From: an uncultured Saprospiraceae bacterium
Lineage (GTDB): Bacteria; Bacteroidota; Bacteroidia; Chitinophagales; Saprospiraceae
Assembly: GCA_937944095.1 (NCBI GenBank)
Contig: CALEAC010000038.1
Coordinates: 1-41,996 of the forward strand
Direction of reading: 5' to 3'
Length of the DNA stretch: 41,996 bases
Part shown: one piece after another, positions 33,046 to 41,518 of the stretch
Position numbering within the stretch: the first letter of the stretch is position 1
Layout: the number at the start of each line of letters is the position of its first letter
Notes under the pieces: generated by a model
Seen by the model: the letters and a program-made list of their open reading frames with translations, nothing else
Told to the model about the DNA's origin: nothing
Databases searched by the model: none
Translations under genes and position numbers: made by a program

Positions 33046-34779
33046 TTAGAGGAAGACCTTTTGAGCACTGGTCTTGCCGTCTATTGTTATATGGGCGACG
33101 TAGATACCAGATAAATCGGCAATATCCAGGGTATAAGAAGAGGCAGAACCAGTCACTGACCGAAGTCGTCTACCATTAAGGTTGTATAAATCTATCTGTG
33201 TTTCTGAGCTAGCGCCTAGATTAATTCGCAAAATATGACCCGCTCTTATAAGAGCAATCGAAGTGTCATCTAGCTCAGTCGTAGAAACAGCTGCACTAGG
33301 ACAGAGTTCTATGTGCCACGTCAAAACACTTTTATCTTCTATGGTCACTAGACGTCTTATGGTATCATAGCCAGCCGCAACGACCATCACCTCATACTCG
33401 CCTGCTGCTAAGTACCTATAGTAATCACCCTTAGTAGAATCAGAAAAGACACTAGAATTATCAACATCATGATCCGCAATTAGGACTTCTGCCATAAGCG
33501 GAAGTCCAGTCTCACAGTCTATAACCACACCTTGTAGACCATACATCGCCTCTTGCATATAATGTATAAGTGAGCGTCTATTAGCTTCCCATAAGGTAGG
33601 AAGCTTATCTGAACCGACCAGCTTTGTATCACTTAATTCTATAGTACATTCTCTTCCCCTTAGGACATAGGAGGTGTTATCTTGTCTACCTCCTTTGACT
33701 TCATACCAATCATATCCATTGGTGACCCCGTCATCAAATTCATTCATATATCTAACATCAGAATGTGCCTGACAGGTATCAGCATAACTATGACACACCT
33801 TACGCCACCAATTCACATCAGCTGGTAATTGCTGGAAAGTATCCCATGGATAATTTACAACTTCGGCACCACCATGAAAATTTGCTGCCATATCTATTCC
33901 ATAGTCTTCTCCAAATTTTAAAAAAGCGACCGTCTCGTCTTGATATGGCTTATTATCCGGATGTGGCCCTGCTTCTGGGTCAGGAAAATTTCGATTGAGA
34001 TCTACAAAATTCGCGTTACGTCTGCTGGCTCCAGCAACTGTAGAATTATCATTCCTATATGTCCCATCTGGATTTGCTAATGGATTGATATAGATATCTA
34101 TCTCATTAACCAATTGAGTGATCTTATCATCTGTGTTATAATTACATAATAGATGATCTATTAACTGTAGCATCATCGGAAATCCTGCTGTCTCATCTCC
34201 GTGCATGGTAGAGGTATAAAGAAAATCCGGTTCTAAGTCATCTTCCGTGAGGTCGTCTCCTATATGTGCCATAAGCAGCTTTCGTCCACTGTCTAATGTT
34301 TCTAGAACTATAATTTCACATAGGTCTGGATACCTGTCTTGAAAGCTATACATCATTTCTTCATAAGCCTCATAAGTTGGATAGTAGTCTATGACTGGAA
34401 GGCAATCATTGCCATACTTAAGATTAGGTAGATCCTTCTTACCCTTCATTGCGATGGTGACAGTAGGTCTGGGCTGGTACGAAAATTTTATATCATTTAG
34501 TACAAGAAAGTCATAACCACTCTGAGTAACATAGAGCTTCGCAGCATGTGCTGTACAGCCATGATCTAGTGTTATCCCCTCCTCAGTGAGCAACATCGGC
34601 AATAAATCTAATTCTGTTAACTCTACTTCTATACCGCCATGTAATTCGAATATCTCTGGGGATACCGCTTGTGCTCTCAGCGCTGAAGAAAAAGAAAATT
34701 CAAATAAAAGAACGCAGGCTAAGGCAATGGTTTTCCTTATCCCGCATTTTGTTTTTTGCTGCTTCATTCTTATCGTCAT
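33046..34779 (-). CDS. M14 zinc carboxypeptidase with T9SS sorting domain
   Basis: 577 residues (or 573 from Met5, 34767). The signal peptide (ALACVLLFEFSFSSALRA) would leave Gln at +1. The M14 domain shows zinc ligands HGDE (His193, Glu196) and His302 (NFHGGAEVV), NPDGTYRNDN, and the catalytic Glu in RECTIELSDTK. A carboxypeptidase-regulatory beta domain (about 420-490, LQGVVIDCETGLP) and a type A T9SS tail (IDLYNLNGRRLRSV...SGIYVAHI...AQKVFL) follow. It is a predicted surface or secreted exopeptidase exported through SprA. The start overlaps the 3' end of ybeY by 68-80 nt in another frame, and no later start keeps the signal peptide. Confidence 0.92.
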   Translation of the reverse strand: MTIRMKQQKTKCGIRKTIALACVLLFEFSFSSALRAQAVSPEIFELHGGIEVELTELDLLPMLLTEEGITLDHGCTAHAAKLYVTQSGYDFLVLNDIKFSYQPRPTVTIAMKGKKDLPNLKYGNDCLPVIDYYPTYEAYEEMMYSFQDRYPDLCEIIVLETLDSGRKLLMAHIGDDLTEDDLEPDFLYTSTMHGDETAGFPMMLQLIDHLLCNYNTDDKITQLVNEIDIYINPLANPDGTYRNDNSTVAGASRRNANFVDLNRNFPDPEAGPHPDNKPYQDETVAFLKFGEDYGIDMAANFHGGAEVVNYPWDTFQQLPADVNWWRKVCHSYADTCQAHSDVRYMNEFDDGVTNGYDWYEVKGGRQDNTSYVLRGRECTIELSDTKLVGSDKLPTLWEANRRSLIHYMQEAMYGLQGVVIDCETGLPLMAEVLIADHDVDNSSVFSDSTKGDYYRYLAAGEYEVMVVAAGYDTIRRLVTIEDKSVLTWHIELCPSAAVSTTELDDTSIALIRAGHILRINLGASSETQIDLYNLNGRRLRSVTGSASSYTLDIADLSGIYVAHITIDGKTSAQKVFL

Positions 34780-35140
34780 AACCTATAAGATGTAATAAGC
34801 CATGGACCATGACTCGGTGTAATTCGTCAATGAAAACTGTATCATAGGTCTGTGCATTCTCCCTGACACGGTCGACACTGATAAAGATAGTCGCTTCTAT
34901 GGGACTCTCTTCTATCGGGAAGGTGATTATGTCGGTATAATAGTCGTGATCTAGATATTCCTTATTAACCTCTAGAATATGCTTGTCACTGGTTAGGATA
35001 TATTCGATGAGTGCTATTTTTCTGAAATGAGCTTCAGATATTGTAATCAACCAATCGATAATATGGCGCTGATTGTCTAGTTCATAGGCCGGTATCTCTA
35101 CATTGAATATGATGGACGATTCTCCATTCTGTTCTTCCAA
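34700..35140 (-). CDS. ybeY: rRNA maturation RNase YbeY
   Basis: 146 residues. YbeY is the zinc endoribonuclease that matures 16S rRNA 3' ends and helps ribosome quality control. The metal motif is HRVMVHGLLHLIGYDD; the third ligand position, His in many phyla, is Asp, which I recall as usual in Bacteroidota. The family ending KMRDKENHCLSLRSF is intact, so the overlap with the downstream M14 gene is not caused by a misread ybeY stop. It lies 11 bp after the ATPase gene, in the order DUF4175-ATPase-ybeY that I recall as conserved. Confidence 0.95.
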   Translation of the reverse strand: MEEQNGESSIIFNVEIPAYELDNQRHIIDWLITISEAHFRKIALIEYILTSDKHILEVNKEYLDHDYYTDIITFPIEESPIEATIFISVDRVRENAQTYDTVFIDELHRVMVHGLLHLIGYDDKNEAAKNKMRDKENHCLSLRSFI

Positions 35141-35151
35141 GTCAGAGAGTC

Positions 35152-35556
35152 TTAGGCTATTTTGAAATGCATTTCGACTGTTCGGCCACTATCTAAAAAC
35201 ATGATCTTATCAGACAACTCTTTCATGATATGGACACCTCTACCTCCGCAGCATTCTAGATTCTGTGGCAGTGTGGGATCTGCTACCTCATGTGGGTCGA
35301 AACCTCGACCTTCGTCTGAGATTCGTATAACGACCTCTTTACTTTTCTCTACACACTTGACGCTGACGAATTTGCTTTCATCTTTTTCGTTCCCATGGAT
35401 GATCGCGTTATTAACTGCTTCTGTGAGTGTGATCAGGATGTTATCGTAGACCTCTTGGCTGAATTTGCAGCATTTCATGAGATTGTGAACATATCGTTCT
35501 ATGTACTTGACCTGGTTAGGGGTCGACTTGATCTTAAGCTTAAGCTCAGGTTGCAT
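35152..35556 (-). CDS. RsbW-like ATP-binding protein (anti-sigma/serine kinase type)
   Basis: 134 residues comprising one HATPase_c (GHKL) domain. N box EAVNNAIIHGN, G1 box DEGRGFDP and G2 box GGRGVHIMK are all visible. The family contains anti-sigma factors that phosphorylate an antagonist, but no sigma factor or antagonist gene is nearby. In Bacteroidota the gene commonly sits between the DUF4175 gene and ybeY, so its partner may be encoded elsewhere. It lies 53 bp after the DUF4175 gene and 11 bp before ybeY, consistent with one operon. Confidence 0.9.
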   Translation of the reverse strand: MQPELKLKIKSTPNQVKYIERYVHNLMKCCKFSQEVYDNILITLTEAVNNAIIHGNEKDESKFVSVKCVEKSKEVVIRISDEGRGFDPHEVADPTLPQNLECCGGRGVHIMKELSDKIMFLDSGRTVEMHFKIA

Positions 35557-35609
35557 AATGCGATGGTTAGATAGAATATGTAAAAAATGGTTCTTATAAA
35601 TTCAGAATA

Positions 35610-38600
35610 CTACTGGCTCTTAAGGGCCTTGTAATATTCGTCAACTAACTGCTTATAAAAAGGTCTCAATGCCGGAGAAACCTTCTTATACATTTCTATT
35701 TCTGCTTCTCTTTCCTTCAAGTATTCTTTGAGTGCTGGTGGCAATTCTTTCTTATAGTCCTTGCCTTTCTCAGCCTTACGTTTATTATCCTTGTCCCTCT
35801 GCTTATCAGCTTTCTCTGCTTCTAATAATCTGGTCAAAATATCTGATTGTCTCATAAGAAGCTGATTGTCTAACTTCTTGTTAACCAAGTCAGTTTCTAC
35901 CTTATCCATCTCCTCTATCATCTTCTGTAGCTCCTCTGATTTTTTGCCTTGTTCGGATTTCTCTTTTTGTAATCCCTCTAGTGCTCTTCTAAGAGCAGCC
36001 TGTCTTGCTGCAGCCTTAGCAAAGTCTTTAGAGCTAGGTCCACCTTGTTTTCCTTGCTGCCCATCTTTGGCCATCTTTTGCATCTGTCCATTGAGGTCTT
36101 TCTGCCCTTCACTGATCTTATCGATTGGGATATTTCCAGGCTTACCTCCAGCTCCTCCAGGCTTATTGCACATCTGACTGCCAGACATCATACCTGACAT
36201 CTGTTGTTGCATCTGCTCCATAGACTCACTCAACATCAGTGCCAAATCATTGACATTCTTCATGGTGTGTCGCTGATTAGCGCCTGCATCTGCTTTTTTT
36301 CTTGCTTCCAGTTGATCTATACTCTTAGCGATATTACCCTTGATTTCTACAATCTTCTCATTGACAAAGCTTTCGATTTTATCATTTCTTTTGGCGAGTG
36401 CGATAAGACTATCTTGGATTAATTGAAAGTCATCCTTGAGCTTGAATTGTTCTTGGATGTGACCAACATAAGTTGGTGTATTGATATTTGTTTTCTTAAT
36501 CGCAGCTATCAGATCTTCTTGGTCAAAAGACATATCGACTAGATTTTCGAGCAACTGCCTGAGGGCCTTTATGTCTTCTTCGGCTTGTTCCATTTCTGCA
36601 CCTTCCATCGCTGCGCCCATATCGCCAGCCATCTTTTTCATTTTCTGAGCCGCTTTCTTCTGCTGCGCTGCTGCGCCTTTATTATCTTTTTGGTCTAACT
36701 TCTCTTGACTCTCCTCCATGTCTTCCTGGATGTCATCCATCTTCTCTTCATTATCCTCACCGAGATCCTTAGGTCGCTCTAGTTCTTCGTTCTTCTTCTT
36801 GGTCTCTTCCATCTCCTTCTCTAACTTCTCCATTTCCTTATTAAGCTCTTCTTGCTCTTTTTTCAGTTCTTCTGGAGAGCTCTTTTCTTCTTCTGTTTTC
36901 TTAGCTAACTCTTCTTGCTTCTCAGCTAGCTCCTCTAATTTCTCTATCGCATCCTGCATTTCTTTCTCTACCTCTAGATTCTTGAACAGCTCCAGCAATC
37001 GATCTGTTTCTGTTTCCCGCTCCATATCATTCATCTTCATCTCCTCCATCTGCTCCAGCATCTGGTCCTTATTCAGTTCCTCCATGAGCTCCTCGATTTT
37101 GTCCATCAGCTCTTGGGTTTCATCACTTACTGTCTCTTCGAAAAGCTCCTCCAGTTTTTCTTGTTTCTCTAGTAACTCCTCTTGTCGCTCTGTGAACTCC
37201 TCTTGGTTTTTCAGATTCTCTTCGAATTTCTCTTTAGCTTCTTTCAGCTTATCTTCTAATTCTTTCTGACGTTCGAGTAACTTCTCTAGTTCCTTCTTAT
37301 CCTCCCAGCTCGGTTCTTGCTTTTGCAGCATTTTCTCTCTGAGCCTTTTCAGATCCTCCTGAATCTTTTTCGACTCTTCTAGCGCTTCCTTTAGTTTTTC
37401 CTTTATCTCTTCCTCATTAGCATTCTCTTGTTCTTCGAATTCTTCCACTGATGGCTTCTCGAAAAGCATGACCTCTGTCTTAGCGCTTTTCGCACCATTA
37501 ACACCATCATTATCTTTCACTTCGAAATAATAGCTCACCTTTTCTCCTGGATTCAATTCTAATTCTCTAATATCAAAAGTGTGATCATACTGTACCTCTC
37601 TAGCCTTAGGTTTGGTCAGCGCAAGTCGCTCTGTTTTCTGGCTGCCTCGCTGATCAGTAATTGTATATACAAATGCCAAGGCTGTCAATCCATGATCATC
37701 AGCAGCATTCCCTATAAAGTATAGCACCGATTTCTCTAGACTATCTACAAAGGTCTCCACACTGATTGTCGGGTGATTATCTGGTGTTACATTCAGACTA
37801 TAGCTAATAGAATCTGGTAGAGGAATATTCTTGTTGGATATGAAGACTTTGTAACTATCACTCTTCATAATCGATTTCGTGTACCTATATCTTTCATCTG
37901 AACGACGTTCTGCATCTCTCACTATCCCATCAGACTGGAACTGCACCATGACGTCATCAGTATTCTTAGAATAGAAGTTCCATGTCACTTTTGTCCCCTG
38001 AGGAATAACAACATCACCGATGTTAGTAAGTCTCTCATCCTTTCGCCCTATATAACTAGGGTAATCTAGGAACAGATCGAATTCTGTCAAATCAGGCTTC
38101 AACAAAACATTGAGATCATGACCAGTTGATTTTACTGGACCAGAAAAAAAGTGAAAGGGCAAACTCTTCTTGACATCCTTGAAAGTGTAACTGAAAGTAT
38201 GATCACTATTCTTCTTCATTCGATATTGGAAGTTATCCACATCGATATATACCTCAGCTGGCAATGCCTCACCATCCACGTCCACAGTAACCGTTAGGTC
38301 TTCGTATTGGATGACGTCAAGCTCTGAATTATTGAGATAAAAATGAAAAGGGGCATCTCGCTCAAACTCCCGGTCATTATTAATTAATCGGTGCGTCGGT
38401 TCTGTAATCAGACTCGGCGCGGCAAATAGCATCACTAATAATAATAGAGCTGGAGGTAAGGCGTATTTGAGATATTTTCGATTATTCCCTAAATCTATTG
38501 CAGATCTAAATGGGACTAACTTAATATTCTCTGTTTTCTGATTGATGCTTGCATGTATCAGGTCTGTCTTGTCTGCAACTTCGCTTTGCTTCTTAAGTTG

Positions 38601-38936
38601 AAGCACATTTAGCAATTTATCCTTGATGGATCCGAAATGATCACCTATGATATCTGCAGCTTGCTCATGACTGATAGAGCTCCCCAGTTTAAAGTATTTA
38701 GATAGTGGGGTGAGCACCCAGTAGAACATACTAAGAGCAGAAGTGCCTATAAAACTGAAAAACAACAGCTTTCTGACACCAGTACCAAAGTAGAAAAAGT
38801 GTTCTAATAGGGTCATCAAGATAAAGAGTGCCAGAATAACAGCAGCACTGTAAAGAAATCCCCTTATCAGTTGATTGAGATAGTATTTTCTTATGAATCG
38901 ATCGAGCTTTTGAATCAGGAGATCGTAATTGCTCAT
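35610..38936 (-). CDS. DUF4175 family membrane protein with long coiled coil
   Basis: 1108 residues. Three N-terminal membrane segments (about 23-45, 53-73, 158-175) precede a beta-rich extracytoplasmic region (about 190-500). A very long Glu/Lys-rich coiled coil follows (about 505-770, for example EELLEKQEKLEELFEE), then a Gln/Met/Gly-rich segment (about 930-1000) and a basic C-terminus (LKEYLKEREAEIEMYKKV). The family is unassigned but conserved in Bacteroidota upstream of the RsbW-like ATPase and ybeY. The layout suggests a structural or tethering envelope protein, which is inference. Antisense ORFs over the coiled coil are composition artefacts. Confidence 0.88.
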   Translation of the reverse strand: MSNYDLLIQKLDRFIRKYYLNQLIRGFLYSAAVILALFILMTLLEHFFYFGTGVRKLLFFSFIGTSALSMFYWVLTPLSKYFKLGSSISHEQAADIIGDHFGSIKDKLLNVLQLKKQSEVADKTDLIHASINQKTENIKLVPFRSAIDLGNNRKYLKYALPPALLLLVMLFAAPSLITEPTHRLINNDREFERDAPFHFYLNNSELDVIQYEDLTVTVDVDGEALPAEVYIDVDNFQYRMKKNSDHTFSYTFKDVKKSLPFHFFSGPVKSTGHDLNVLLKPDLTEFDLFLDYPSYIGRKDERLTNIGDVVIPQGTKVTWNFYSKNTDDVMVQFQSDGIVRDAERRSDERYRYTKSIMKSDSYKVFISNKNIPLPDSISYSLNVTPDNHPTISVETFVDSLEKSVLYFIGNAADDHGLTALAFVYTITDQRGSQKTERLALTKPKAREVQYDHTFDIRELELNPGEKVSYYFEVKDNDGVNGAKSAKTEVMLFEKPSVEEFEEQENANEEEIKEKLKEALEESKKIQEDLKRLREKMLQKQEPSWEDKKELEKLLERQKELEDKLKEAKEKFEENLKNQEEFTERQEELLEKQEKLEELFEETVSDETQELMDKIEELMEELNKDQMLEQMEEMKMNDMERETETDRLLELFKNLEVEKEMQDAIEKLEELAEKQEELAKKTEEEKSSPEELKKEQEELNKEMEKLEKEMEETKKKNEELERPKDLGEDNEEKMDDIQEDMEESQEKLDQKDNKGAAAQQKKAAQKMKKMAGDMGAAMEGAEMEQAEEDIKALRQLLENLVDMSFDQEDLIAAIKKTNINTPTYVGHIQEQFKLKDDFQLIQDSLIALAKRNDKIESFVNEKIVEIKGNIAKSIDQLEARKKADAGANQRHTMKNVNDLALMLSESMEQMQQQMSGMMSGSQMCNKPGGAGGKPGNIPIDKISEGQKDLNGQMQKMAKDGQQGKQGGPSSKDFAKAAARQAALRRALEGLQKEKSEQGKKSEELQKMIEEMDKVETDLVNKKLDNQLLMRQSDILTRLLEAEKADKQRDKDNKRKAEKGKDYKKELPPALKEYLKEREAEIEMYKKVSPALRPFYKQLVDEYYKALKSQ

Positions 38937-39154
38937 ATTTTCTCAAAAATTAACCATTATCACGGGCAAAATAGCCTTTGAAAGTTGGATTTCAACACTC
39001 TAGAACTTTATTAAAACGCCAAAATAAACTAAATAATTCCCTAGCATTTAAATAAAGAATCAATTTATATAATAAAGGGCCTTAAATCAATTAACAGCAT
39101 ACATTTTTCGACCTAAGTCGCTAATTGGCAATGAATTAGCTATTAGTCCTTGCT

Positions 39155-40459
39155 TTAGGGTTGATTAAGAGATTCGGGCATGATTACGGTCTGATCTAGC
39201 CATTCTGACATTTTACTTACCAACTTAACTTTGTCAGCTGGGGGGAGGTTCTTTATTCGGGCATCACCATGGGATCGATCTTTCATATTGAACCATAAAG
39301 AACCGCTCTTTTTATTCTCAGGAACGGCAGTCGCTGACCAAGTATCATTAGCCCCATTGATATATACAAAAGGTAGCTGAGTCGTCTGTGTCCAAGCATA
39401 AACCTTATTAGTCAAGGTCGGATCAAATTTGACAGGTAATTGCCCGGGTGTAAATATCGCAGACGGATTCTTGTCTGTTTTTAGATGCTTAATTAATCCC
39501 TTAAACGCTGCTATTTCGAAGCCATAATAACCCATTTCCTCAGCCGATTGGTAGTAGTGTGAAGCATAAGCTTCCATACTTTTGTCAGCATAGAAATCTA
39601 AGCCAATAATGTCCACAAAATGCTGTAATAAAGTATCCGTCGGTGCCTCAGCGTCTGGGATTAGCTCACAGTCATGACCCCATTGCCAGAAGGAAAATGG
39701 GTATTCCAAAATAGCGTATTCGTAGGCTTCATCAAGGTCTAAATAGCTAAATTCCAACCCCTGTCCGATAGCAAACCATTTCAGATATGATTTCATAAGT
39801 TCGGCGTCTTTCAGCATTCGTGTCTGATAGGCCTTAATATCCTGCCTACATGATTCTGTGCCGACTTTATCTAAGAATTCGTAGATCCGTGTATCCTCGT
39901 CACTATGATTAACCGGTGCGACATAAGGGATCGAAACATCGACATCATCGGGGTAGAAATATCTATAGAAGATGGTTGTCGTCCCACCCTTACTGATTCC
40001 TGAGCTAATCCACTTTCCAGAGTATATCTGCCTGAATAATTGATTTAGATTGTGTAAATCTGCTGTGACTTGCTCGAAATTCAAATAGTCATAATCCAAA
40101 CTATCTGGACTCGATTCGAGGAAGTATCTATGCTCTACTTGGATCTGATTTGCCTCGCAGAGTTGAGCGACCTCCGTAATGGTATTGGATGGCCTACCAT
40201 AGCCATTTGTGATGATGACTGTAGGCGCATCATAGCCACGATGACTGAGAAAAACCCGCTGATAGAAGTGGCCTTTACTGTGGTCCTGGTGGTCTATGGG
40301 TTGCCTGACCTTAAGTTGATAAGCAGCTTCGAAGCCTTCTGGTGTCTTGATCTCTTGGAATATGACATCTGGTAGTTCGAATAATTTCATCTCCAGATCA
40401 GTCTGACTATACGCTGATACTGTGATTAGAATCGCAGTGACTAAGGTTAAACATTTCAT
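39155..40459 (-). CDS. S37-type serine peptidase (prolyl/tripeptidyl aminopeptidase-like), exported
   Basis: 434 residues. The signal peptide ends VSAYS and Gln would follow (QTDLEM). It is an alpha/beta-hydrolase related to PS-10/S37 peptidases that release N-terminal tripeptides. The nucleophile elbow is GISKGGTT (Ser156). Likely Asp and His partners lie in NGANDTWSA and RSHGDARI near the C-terminus. The N-terminal KVRQPIDHQDHSKGHFYQRVFL is characteristic. Specificity is not readable. It is flanked by an 82-bp gap to the nitrilase gene and a 218-bp gap (38937-39154, no feature seen) to the DUF4175 gene. Confidence 0.87.
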   Translation of the reverse strand: MKCLTLVTAILITVSAYSQTDLEMKLFELPDVIFQEIKTPEGFEAAYQLKVRQPIDHQDHSKGHFYQRVFLSHRGYDAPTVIITNGYGRPSNTITEVAQLCEANQIQVEHRYFLESSPDSLDYDYLNFEQVTADLHNLNQLFRQIYSGKWISSGISKGGTTTIFYRYFYPDDVDVSIPYVAPVNHSDEDTRIYEFLDKVGTESCRQDIKAYQTRMLKDAELMKSYLKWFAIGQGLEFSYLDLDEAYEYAILEYPFSFWQWGHDCELIPDAEAPTDTLLQHFVDIIGLDFYADKSMEAYASHYYQSAEEMGYYGFEIAAFKGLIKHLKTDKNPSAIFTPGQLPVKFDPTLTNKVYAWTQTTQLPFVYINGANDTWSATAVPENKKSGSLWFNMKDRSHGDARIKNLPPADKVKLVSKMSEWLDQTVIMPESLNQP

Positions 40460-40541
40460 AGTTGGGTCGATTTGTGATTCAATGTTATGAAAATATCAGT
40501 AGAAGATCGTTAATGAGAATTCTAATTTCCTAGCACCGTCT

Positions 40542-41504
40542 CTAATGCCGAAACTTAGTATCCCTATCTCCAATATCACTCATCAGGTTCTGTCTAGATC
40601 GATCGACATAAAGCTTAGTGACATCGGGTCGTGCATAATGTCCAGAAACATCGAAATTTTGGCGCTCTTCATACACGAGATCTAGATTAAGCTCTGCTAC
40701 GAAAATACCTTCTTTGTCGATAACTGGTTCGATAAGATAAGTTCCTGTCGGATCCATCAAACAAGACCCCCCGTTAGCTATTCCTGGAGGAATTGCTTGC
40801 CTGATAAGTGCCGCATGTGGTATATTATCTGGGATACAATCAGGGGTCATCAATCCAGAAACTGAGGCGACATAAGATCGACTTTCCTTAGCAATAAATT
40901 CTGTGATGTCTGTGGTGTTCCTGAGGCAGCCCGGCCATACCGCAACATGAAAATTTTCTCCTTGTGCATACAGCGCAGTTCTAGATAGAGGCATCCAGTT
41001 TTCCCAACAGTTAAGCCCACCAACTCTGAACCCTGCTAAGTCATGGACCTGTAAGCCATGACCGTCACCAGGTGCCCAGACCAGTCGCTCCTCATAGGTC
41101 GGTGTTAGTTTCCGGTGGACAGACTCTAGTTTTCCTGCTTTAGATATATATATCAGTGAGCAATAGACGCTATGGCCTCCTCTATCCATGGCGCGTTCTA
41201 TTGTACCTAGATATATCGCTATTTGCCGCGCCTTAGCCATAGCACATAATTCATCTAGGTCTCCTGCTGGAATATCAACAGACTGCTTGAGATAATGAGC
41301 GTAAATTTCTTTTTGCAATTTAGAATTGAAGGCTGCACCATCTGTAAATGCCACCCAGAAGGGATAGCCTGGCAGAACACCTTCTCCAAAAATGACCAAA
41401 TCTGATTCTTGATCAGCGGCTTCGGAAACATAATGTAAGATCTTAGCAGTGGTCTTTTTCTTATCTAGCCAGACAGGTGCGATTTGGGCTAAGGCAATCT
41501 TCAT
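40542..41504 (-). CDS. Nitrilase (carbon-nitrogen hydrolase superfamily)
   Basis: 320 residues. The catalytic triad is clear: Glu41 (FGEGVLPGYPFW), Lys132 (HRKLTPTYEER, with the auxiliary Glu at 138/139) and Cys166 (GGLNCWENWMP). CWEN together with the RKLxPT and PGYP motifs places it with true nitrilases (nitrile to acid plus ammonia) rather than amidases. The natural nitrile is unknown. It begins 14 bp after the GbsR-type regulator gene and is probably controlled with it. Confidence 0.92.
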   Translation of the reverse strand: MKIALAQIAPVWLDKKKTTAKILHYVSEAADQESDLVIFGEGVLPGYPFWVAFTDGAAFNSKLQKEIYAHYLKQSVDIPAGDLDELCAMAKARQIAIYLGTIERAMDRGGHSVYCSLIYISKAGKLESVHRKLTPTYEERLVWAPGDGHGLQVHDLAGFRVGGLNCWENWMPLSRTALYAQGENFHVAVWPGCLRNTTDITEFIAKESRSYVASVSGLMTPDCIPDNIPHAALIRQAIPPGIANGGSCLMDPTGTYLIEPVIDKEGIFVAELNLDLVYEERQNFDVSGHYARPDVTKLYVDRSRQNLMSDIGDRDTKFRH

Positions 41505-41518
41505 GGATTCTAGCTTAA

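Noticed and set aside
36718-37269. 183-residue Ser/Phe-rich plus-strand ORF
   Set aside because: It lies antisense to the Glu/Lys coiled coil of the DUF4175 gene; its composition is simply the complement of GAA/GAG/AAG codons.
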